This document shows positions 1-8,700 of a stretch of DNA of 64,000 bases, in pieces. Below the pieces are notes generated by a model. The model made no database searches. It saw only the letters and a program-made list of their open reading frames with translations, and was not told where the DNA came from. The DNA is from JAHBNG01 sp039028975. Its GTDB lineage: Bacteria; Chloroflexota; Anaerolineae; Caldilineales; Caldilineaceae. Within the stretch, counting starts at the first letter, position 1. Each line of letters starts with the position of its first letter. The stretch is taken from assembly GCA_039028975.1 (NCBI GenBank), contig JBCCHB010000049.1, forward strand, positions 1 to 64,000, in the 5' to 3' direction. The position numbers and the translations under genes are program-made.

Positions 1-2
1 AG

Positions 3-2768
3 GCCGTGAGCCAAGTCGAGCTGCACGCACCTGAGATTCCCTACATCTCCAACCTCACCGGAGGCTGGATTCGCGATGAAGAAGCCACCGACCCAGCCTA
101 TTGGGTCCAGCATGTACGACAGGCTGTTCGCTTTAGCCAAGGGCTGGAAACGATGCTCGAAGCGCTGGCGGATCCCAAAGCGATCCTGCTTGAGGTCGGT
201 CCGGGGCGTTCCTTGAGTACGTTGGCTCGCCAGCATCCACAAGTGGGTACAGGAGAGCTACTTCTCTCTTCCTTACGCCATCCTCAAGACAAGCAATCCG
301 ATGTAGCATTTCTGCTCACCAGCCTGGGGCGACTCTGGTTGGCGGGTGTTGACATTGACTGGCAGGGCTTCTCTGAACATGAGCGACGCCATCGCTTGCC
401 TCTGCCGACCTATCCCTTTGAGCGACGGCGTTTCTGGATTGAGCCACCGACAGACTCAAAAGGCGCTCTATTCAATGGCACCTATGGCAACGGTATTCAT
501 TCTAACGATACTCATGCCGACCGTGAGCTTATTAATGGGATGCCAGAACGTATGGTTCTCCCACCCAGGAAACCTGATGTAGCCGACTGGTTTTATGTGC
601 CAACCTGGAAGAGTACCATGGTGTCGCCCCAAGAAGAGGCGCAAACGCTGTTGGACGGAACGACGCTCTTCTTTTTGGACGAATATGGTTTGGGAGAAGC
701 AGTGGCCCAACAACTGCAATATCAAGGGCGAGGCATCATTACCGTACAGATTGGCACTCACTTCGCTAAGTTGGATACTCAGGCTTATATGCTCAACCCA
801 AGAGAGCCAGGGAACTATATTGCCCTATTCGATGAATTGAGAAGGTTGGATGACTTACCCGACCAGATCGTCCATCTGTGGACCGTCACTTCCGATCAGC
901 CATCAGATGCTCCGCTTGTATGGGCCGAAGAGATGCAATATCGCGGGTTTTACAGCCTGCTCTATTTGTCTCAAGCTTTAGGCAGACAAAACCTAGCCGC
1001 AACCTGCTCTTTGACTGTCGTCTCCACCAACATGCAAGAGGTTGCTGGCGAATCCTTACTACATCCTGAGAAAGCCACCATTCTAGGAGCTGTTAGGGTC
1101 ATTCCTCAGGAATACCCAACGATTCGCTGTCGTACGGTGGATATCATTCTGCCTTCACAAGGATGTATTCAACCGGGTTGCACTGGGTTATCTGGCCGTG
1201 ATTTTCAAGACAATATTCAAGTCGCTATTCAAGACAGTAGTCAAGACAATAGTCAAGACAATAAAAGAAGGTATAGGGAAAAGCGGCTCATCGAACAACT
1301 GCTGTCTGAGTTGAAAACAGAGCCTTTCGACTTTACGAATGCGGTCATTGCCTATCGTGGCAACCATCGTTGGCAGCAGACCTACACACCTGTCCAACTG
1401 ACTCAACCCAGTCAAGGCTATAAAAATAGTCAAGAGGCTGGCCAATTACACTCAGCTCCGTTTCAAAACAGAGGTTTGGTCTCTCAAGTAGCGGATAAGG
1501 AAAACGCCTGTTTTGGAAACGACCGCAGAATAGATAGTCACCTACGGACAGGAGGAGTCTATCTCATTACGGGTGGCTTGGGCGGTATTGGCCTCACGTT
1601 AGCAGCACACCTAGCTCGTCATTGCCAGCCCAAACTCATCTTGGTAGGTCGCTCGCCGCTACCGGATCGAAGAGAATGGAATAAATGGCTAGGCAACCAC
1701 GATGCAGAAGAAAACATCAGTCGTACGCTGCGTGAGGTGCAGAAATTAGAAGAGCTGGGTGCAGAGGTGCTTCTCCTCAGCGGGGATGTAGCCAACCTAG
1801 AGCAGATGGAAAGCATCATAGAGCAAGCTCAGGAGCATTTTGGCCCGATCAACGGCGTGATTCATGCGGCTGGAGTGGCTGGTGGTGGCATCATCCAGCA
1901 CAAAACCCATGGCGAAGCCGAAAGAATCCTGGCACCGAAAGTGCGGGGAACGCTGGTCCTCAATTCTGTCCTGAAAGATATCGACTTAGATTTTTGGGTA
2001 CTCTGTTCATCAACGGCTGCCATTCAAGGGATCATAGGGCAGGTAGATTACGCCGCGGCCAATGCGTTTTTGGATGCCTTTGCCCACTATAAAACAGCTC
2101 AAGATGGTCTATTCACCGTCTCCATAAACTGGGATACTTGGCGAGAAGTTGGCATGGCAGTTGGCACAATGGGTGACACTGGGGTCAATGGTGGAGCGAA
2201 TACTGGGGGACTGTCTGAACTTCAGAAATGGCGGTCGGAAGCACTGCAACAAGGTATCGTACCTGCTGAAGGTGCCGATTCGTTCGAGCGAATTCTAAAT
2301 GGCACCCAGCCTCAAGTTGTAGTATCACCCCGCGATTTTCTAAAGTTACTCGAGTATGCAACGACGTTCAACGCCAATGCAATCATAGATAGGGTTGAAC
2401 AAAGCCAATCATCTGCACTGGCCCATCCAAGTCTGGCCCATCCACGCCCGGCTATGGGTAACCCTTATGTAGCACCGAGAAACGAGACAGAAGAAACATT
2501 GGTTACGCTTTGGCAAGAGTTGCTTGGCATTGAGCAGATAGGCATCTACGACAACTTCTTTGAATTAGGTGGCCATTCACTGCTGGCCAGCCAGCTCACC
2601 TCACGTATAAACGAAAAACTTCAAACAGACTTGAGTATGAGTATCTTATTTGAAGAGCCGACTGTGGATTGCCTAACCAAATATATTCGTAAACTTTATC
2701 AGACAGTGAAGCAACTACAAATCCCTTCCCGTACTCTCCATCAAGAGAGAGAGGAGATAACACTATGA
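3..2768 (+). CDS. Type I polyketide synthase, C-terminal part (AT end-KR-ACP), cut by the left edge
   Basis: The reading frame is open to the left edge, so the true start and the KS and most of the AT lie outside. Numbered from the GTG at 6: residues 1-95 are the C-terminal part of an acyltransferase (PAYWVQHVR, EVGPGRSL), followed by the usual post-AT linker (LPTYPFERRRFW). A ketoreductase lies at about 510-720, with GGLGGIG, the NADPH-phosphate Arg in LVGRS, and catalytic Ser, Tyr682 and Asn686 (YAAAN) all present, so it should be active. An ACP follows at about 825-900, with phosphopantetheine Ser858 in LGGHSLL. There is no DH or ER, so the module should leave a beta-hydroxy group. The acidic C-terminus (REEITL) probably docks to the TubC-like N-terminus of the next protein. 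The stop overlaps the next start as ATGA, implying translational coupling. An in-frame 12-bp repeat lies in the AT-KR linker. Confidence 0.95.
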   Translation, partial: AVSQVELHAPEIPYISNLTGGWIRDEEATDPAYWVQHVRQAVRFSQGLETMLEALADPKAILLEVGPGRSLSTLARQHPQVGTGELLLSSLRHPQDKQSDVAFLLTSLGRLWLAGVDIDWQGFSEHERRHRLPLPTYPFERRRFWIEPPTDSKGALFNGTYGNGIHSNDTHADRELINGMPERMVLPPRKPDVADWFYVPTWKSTMVSPQEEAQTLLDGTTLFFLDEYGLGEAVAQQLQYQGRGIITVQIGTHFAKLDTQAYMLNPREPGNYIALFDELRRLDDLPDQIVHLWTVTSDQPSDAPLVWAEEMQYRGFYSLLYLSQALGRQNLAATCSLTVVSTNMQEVAGESLLHPEKATILGAVRVIPQEYPTIRCRTVDIILPSQGCIQPGCTGLSGRDFQDNIQVAIQDSSQDNSQDNKRRYREKRLIEQLLSELKTEPFDFTNAVIAYRGNHRWQQTYTPVQLTQPSQGYKNSQEAGQLHSAPFQNRGLVSQVADKENACFGNDRRIDSHLRTGGVYLITGGLGGIGLTLAAHLARHCQPKLILVGRSPLPDRREWNKWLGNHDAEENISRTLREVQKLEELGAEVLLLSGDVANLEQMESIIEQAQEHFGPINGVIHAAGVAGGGIIQHKTHGEAERILAPKVRGTLVLNSVLKDIDLDFWVLCSSTAAIQGIIGQVDYAAANAFLDAFAHYKTAQDGLFTVSINWDTWREVGMAVGTMGDTGVNGGANTGGLSELQKWRSEALQQGIVPAEGADSFERILNGTQPQVVVSPRDFLKLLEYATTFNANAIIDRVEQSQSSALAHPSLAHPRPAMGNPYVAPRNETEETLVTLWQELLGIEQIGIYDNFFELGGHSLLASQLTSRINEKLQTDLSMSILFEEPTVDCLTKYIRKLYQTVKQLQIPSRTLHQEREEITL
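1203..1262 (+). repeat. In-frame 12-bp tandem repeat in the PKS linker
   Basis: Units related to AGTCAAGACAAT encode repeated Ser-Gln-Asp-Asn in the linker before the ketoreductase. The last three units (1227-1262) are nearly identical; earlier ones are degenerate. Confidence 0.8.
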
Positions 2769-5700
2769 AACCCCTCGAAATATTCTTATCTGAACTGGCT
2801 GACCTGGATATTAAACTCTGGGTGGAAGGGGAACGCCTACGTTGCAACGCACCGAATGGAACGCTGACCCCAGAGTTACAAGGTGAATTGGCGGCACGTA
2901 AGGCAGATATTCTGGCCTTCTTACAACAAACAGAAATGAGTGCGAACGTCGCGTCAGCAGGCATTCAGCCCACTCCACGAGACGGAAATCTACCACTCTC
3001 TTTTGCTCAACAGCGGTTGTGGTTTCTACACCAGATAGAGGGTGAAAAGGCGACCACCAATATACCGATGGTCCTTCGGCTCAGTGGGCCACTGGATATT
3101 GCCCTGTTAGAACAATCTGTAGCCGAAATTGTCCGTCGTCACGAAACCTTACGCACGACCTTTGCACTGGTAGATGGTGAACCGGTTCAGGTAATTGATC
3201 CTGATGCAACCGTTACACCAGAACGAATCGATCTGCAGCATCTACCCAAGGAGCAGCAGTCTGCGGAAGTCTATCGATTGGCGAGCCAAGAGGTACAGTA
3301 TCACTTTGACCTGACCACTGGCCCGCTGTTGCGCGTCATTGTGATAGAGCTGGGTAAGCAAGAGTTTGTTGTGGCCGTAACCATGCACCACATCATTTCC
3401 GATGCTTGGTCGATTGGCGTTTTTACTAATGAGCTACTCACATTCTACCAAGGCTTTTCCAAAGGACAACCAGCGCTTCTGCCGGACTTGCCGATCCAGT
3501 ATGCTGACTTCGCTCTATGGCAGCGGAAGTGGCTTAGTGGCAATGTCAAGCAACAACAACTTGAGTATTGGAAGAAGCAGTTAGCCGGTGCACCACCGCT
3601 GCTAGAGCTGCCCATTGATAGACCACGACCTGCTATACAGACCTTCTGTGGCAGCACTGAAGTCTTTCACGTCAATACAACGCTCATGCAGCGATTGCAG
3701 GCGCTAAGCGAACAATCTGGTGCCACAATGTACATGACGATATTAACAGCCTTTGTGCTTTTACTAGCCCGTTATAGTGGACAAGAAGATGTTGTCATTG
3801 GTACACCCATTGCCAACCGCAATCGACGCGAGACCGAACCCTTGATCGGCTTTTTTGTCAATACGCTTGTATTGCGCGGCGATCTATCAGGCAATCCGAC
3901 TTTTTATGAATTACTAAGCCGGGTGCAACAGGTGTCCTTAGAAGCCTATAGCCATCAGGATGTACCCTTTGAGCAAGTCGTAGATGCCTTGCAGCCGGAA
4001 CGGACTCTGAGCCATCCCCCTCTGTTCCAGGTGATGTTCGACTTGCAGAATACACCTACCGAAACTACAGAGGAAACAGAGCTAACGCCAATACCTTTAG
4101 GTATGGAACTAAAGGAGGTCAAAGCACAATTTGAATTGACCCTGTCTATGAATGAGAGTGCCCAGGGAATGAAGGGCATACTGGAATACAACACAGATCT
4201 ATTTGATAAATCGACCATCCAGCGGATGGTGAAACACTTCCAGGCTCTACTGACCGCGATAGCTACGCACCCAGATCAATCTGTCTGGACGCTCCCCTTG
4301 ATCACAGAAGGGGAACAGCAGAAGATACTGGTCAAGTGGAATGAAACGCAGAGAGATTATGAACAAGAAAGCTGTATCCACCAGTTGTTCGAGGCCCAAG
4401 TAGAACAGACGCCGGACGCCCTGGCTGTGGTCTTTGCAGAATCCGAGGGAACGAACAGCTTAGAAGATAAATCGTCATCCCTCTTAACTTACCGCGAGCT
4501 AAACGAACGCGCCAACCAATTAGCCCGCTACCTCCAAACCCTTGGCGTAGGTCCGAATGTCCTAGTGGGATTGTGCGTCGAACGCTCAGTGGAGATGGTT
4601 GTAGGGTTGTTGGGCATCCTCAAAGCTGGTGGGGCCTATCTGCCTCTAGACCCCAGCTATCCCCAAGCCCGCTTGGATACGATGATGGAGGATGCGCAGA
4701 CACCTGTTCTGTTGACGCAATCCAAGTTGGTGGACCAAATCGTGAAACCCCAATCAGCAGTCAAGAACGGAGCTGCCTTTGTTTCCGCTGTGGTTTGCCT
4801 GGATACGGATTGGGAGACCATAGGCCAAGGTTCCAAGGGGAATCCTGCCAGCCATGCCACCGCCGACGATCTGGCTTATGTCATCTACACATCCGGATCC
4901 ACCGGCCAACCCAAAGGCGTTCAACTCGCTCACCAGGGACTCTGTAATCTGATTCAGGCCCAGATCAGCAACTTTGAGGTAGGGCCAAAGAGCCGCATTC
5001 CCCAACTGGCCTCCTTGAGTTTTGACGGGGCCTTGTTCGAGATGATGCTCACCCTCTGTGCCGGGGCGCGGCTCTGCCTAGGTGAGAAAGAGATGCTTCT
5101 GCCTGGCCCTCAGCTCAAGCAATTCTTGCAGGAACAATCCATCACTCATCTGTGGCTCCCGCCCTCTGCCTTGGCCGTGTTGACACCTGGTGACCTGCCC
5201 GCTCTTACCGTTGTGGTTGCCGTTGGCGAAGCCTGTCCTCCCGATCTGGTTTCGCGCTGGGGGCAGGAGCATCGTTTATTCAATGGCTACGGCCCTACCG
5301 AGGCCACCATTGCCACCACCATGGCCGAATGCACAGATGTTAGCCGCAAGCCCTCTATCGGCGGCCCGCTGGCCAACATGCAGGTCTACATTCTGGATCG
5401 TCATCTCCAGCCCACGCCTATTGGCGTGCCGGGTGAATTGCACATTGGTGGTGTGGGGCTGGCCAAGGGCTATCTTAACCGCCCCGATATGACAGAAGAG
5501 AAGTTCATCCTCAATCCGTATAGCCATCAACCCGGCAGTCGGCTCTATAAGACTGGCGATCTGGCCCGCTACCTGCCCGATGGTACCATTGATTTTATGG
5601 GTCGTATCGATAACCAAGTGAAGGTAAGGGGCTACCGTATCGAATTGGGTGAAGTGGAGGCCATTCTGACTCAGCATCCCGCCATTCAGGAGGCTGTGGT

Positions 5701-8700
5701 CATTGTTCGGGAAGACAACCCCAGTGATAAACGACTAACGGCCTACGTGACGCCAGCAACTGGGCTTGCTGAGACGGGGACTTTGGAGACAGGGACTTTG
5801 GAGACGGGGACTTTGGAGGCAGGGCAGCCCATCGATGCAAGTGCGCTGCGTCACTTTGTACAGGAACGATTGCCCGATTACATGGTCCCTACAGCTCTGG
5901 TTCCGCTGAAGGAGATGCCGCTGACGCCTAATGGCAAGATCGACCGGAACGGGTTGCCTGCCCCCCAAGGCGTTGAGCGCCATGCCAAGAGCACCTATAT
6001 TTCGCCCCGTACCCAGACAGAACGTCGTATTGCCAGCATTTGGCAGGAAGCGCTTCAGATTGAAAAGGTGGGCACCAACGACAACTTCTTTGAACTGGGT
6101 GGTCATTCCTTGCTGATGGTTCAGGTTCACACCCAGTTGCAAGAAGCTTTCGACCAAGAACATGAGATTGCCATCATCGATCTGTTCCGCTATCCGACTA
6201 TCAAGAGCCTGGCTCATCATCTGGATCAAAATCAGAAGACAAGCGAGAAATTGCCTAATTCTCAAATTCATGAGCAAGCCCAGAGAAGATTGGAAGCCTT
6301 GAGACGTAGTGGCGACGAGGAAGTAGAATCCATCGCCATCATCGGCGTTGCGGGTCGTTTTCCCGGTGCCAAAAATGTCCAAGAGTTCTGGAAAAACTTG
6401 CAGAATGGAGTGGAGTCCATGACCTTCCACAGCCATGAGGATCTACTGGCCTCGGGCATGGAGCAAGGCATGGTCAACCACCCCAACTTTGTCAATGCCA
6501 GTTCGGCGCTGACAGATGTGGCCATGTTCGATGCCGATTTCTTCGGCTTTAGCCCGCAGGAAGCCGAAATAACCGATCCTCAACAGCGTCTCTTCTTGGA
6601 GTGTGCATGGGAAGCGCTGGAAAATGCTGGCTACACCACCCATTCAGAGTCGCGCATCGGCGTCTATGCCGGTGCAAGCCTCAGCACTTATTTGCTGAAA
6701 AATCTGGTTACCAATCCAGCCTTTACCGAGTCGGCCAATGGCTTTCAGGTCTCAATCGGCAACGATAAGGATTTCTTAGCCACGCAGACCTCCTACAAGC
6801 TGAATCTACGGGGGCCAAGTGTCAACGTCAATACGGCCTGTTCTACCTCTCTGGTGGCTATCCAGATGGGTTGCCAAAGCCTCTTAAATTATCAGAGCAA
6901 TATTGTGTTGGCGGGTGGTGTTTCGGCCAATACTGAGGAGAAGACTGGCTATGTCTACCAAGAGGGCATGATCCTCTCGCCCGATGGACATTGCCGAGCC
7001 TTTGATGCCAATGCCCAAGGTACAGTCAGCGGTAGCGGTGTGGCCATTGTGGTGCTGAAACGATTGTCAGAAGCCATGGCCGATGGTGACACCATCCATG
7101 CCGTCATTAAAGGCTCAGCCATAAACAACGACGGGAACCTGAAGGTTGGCTACACAGCACCCAGCATAGATGGACAGGCCGAGGTGATCGCCGAAGCCCT
7201 AGCCATGGCTGATGTTGCCCCTGAAACGGTCAGATATGTAGAGGCCCACGGTACCGGAACGGTCTTGGGTGACCCGATTGAAGTGGCAGCATTGACGGAA
7301 GCATTCCACGGTTTGGGCGCAAAGGAAAAGGGCTTCTGTGCCATCGGCTCGGTGAAGACAAATGTAGGGCATCTGGACGCTGCGGCTGGCGCTACCGGCC
7401 TGATCAAGACGGTCTTGGCCTTGAAGAATCAGCAGATTCCACCCAGCCTGCACTTTGAAAACCCCAATCCCAAGATCGACTTTGCGAACAGTCCCTTCTA
7501 CGTCAACACAGACTTGACACCGTGGCCCCGCAATGGCGTACCCCGACGAGCTGGTGTCAGTTCCTTTGGCATCGGCGGCACCAATGCCCATACTCTACTG
7601 GAAGAAGCTCCTGAGCAAAATCCATCTGGCGACTCTAGGCCGTGGCAGTTGCTCCTTATTTCCGCCCGTACCGATACAGCGTTGGAGAGTGCAACAACAA
7701 ATTTAGCTCAGCACTTGCTGAATCATGGTGCTCAGCAGCCCGAGCAGAAGTTGGCCGATGTGGCCTACACTTTGCAGGTGGGCCGCCAAGCCTTTAGCCA
7801 GAGACGGATGGTCGTCTGTCAGGATTTGGGCGATGCAGCGGCCATGCTAGAGAACCGAGATGCCCAGCATCTATTAAGTGGTATGGCAACCGATACGGCT
7901 CCATCCGTCCTCTTTATGTTCTCTGGCCAAGGTGCTCAGTACATCAACATGGGGCGGGAACTCTACGAGACTGAGCCGCTCTTCCGCTCCCAAGTTGACC
8001 ATTGTGCTGATCTGCTCCAAGAGAAGCTGGGGCTGGATGTGCGTCAAGTTCTCTATCCAGAAGCAGACAACGTAGAGAGGGCCACAGAGCAACTAAAGCA
8101 GACTGCCCTAGCCCAACCGGCCCTCTTTGTGATTGAGTATGCCCTGGCTCAGTTGTGGATCGCTTGGGGGGTGCAACCGCAAGCAATGATTGGCCACAGC
8201 ATCGGTGAATATGTGGCGGCCTGTTTAGCCGGCGTCTTGAGCTTGGAGGATGCCCTCAAACTAGTATGCCTGCGCGGACAACTGATGCAGCAGATGCCCG
8301 TCGGTTCTATGTTGACCGTCTCCTTGCCCGAGGAAGACGTGTTGCCCTTGTTAGGTGATCAGCTCTCCTTGGCGGCTGTCAACGGGCCATCCATCTGCGT
8401 GGTAGCCGGAGAGAGCGAGGCTATCGATCATTTTGCCCGCCAACAAGAAGAGCAAGGCATAGCCTGCCGCAAATTACATACCTCCCACGCTTTCCACTCG
8501 AAGATGATGGAACCGATGCTGGCACCTTTCCTGGAGACTGTGAGCCAAGTTGAGCTACACTCGCCCAGGTTGCCTTACATCTCCAACGTGAGCGGAGATT
8601 GGATCACGGATGAACAAGCCACTGACCCAGCCTATTGGGTTCAGCATGTGCGACAGACAGTCCGCTTTAACCAAGGGTTAAATAAAGTGCTTAAGGCCCT

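Noticed and set aside
5735..6436. 233-codon minus-strand frame in the NRPS gene
   Set aside because: It is antisense to the A-PCP-KS junction of an intact megasynthase; the tandem DNA repeat keeps the frame open.
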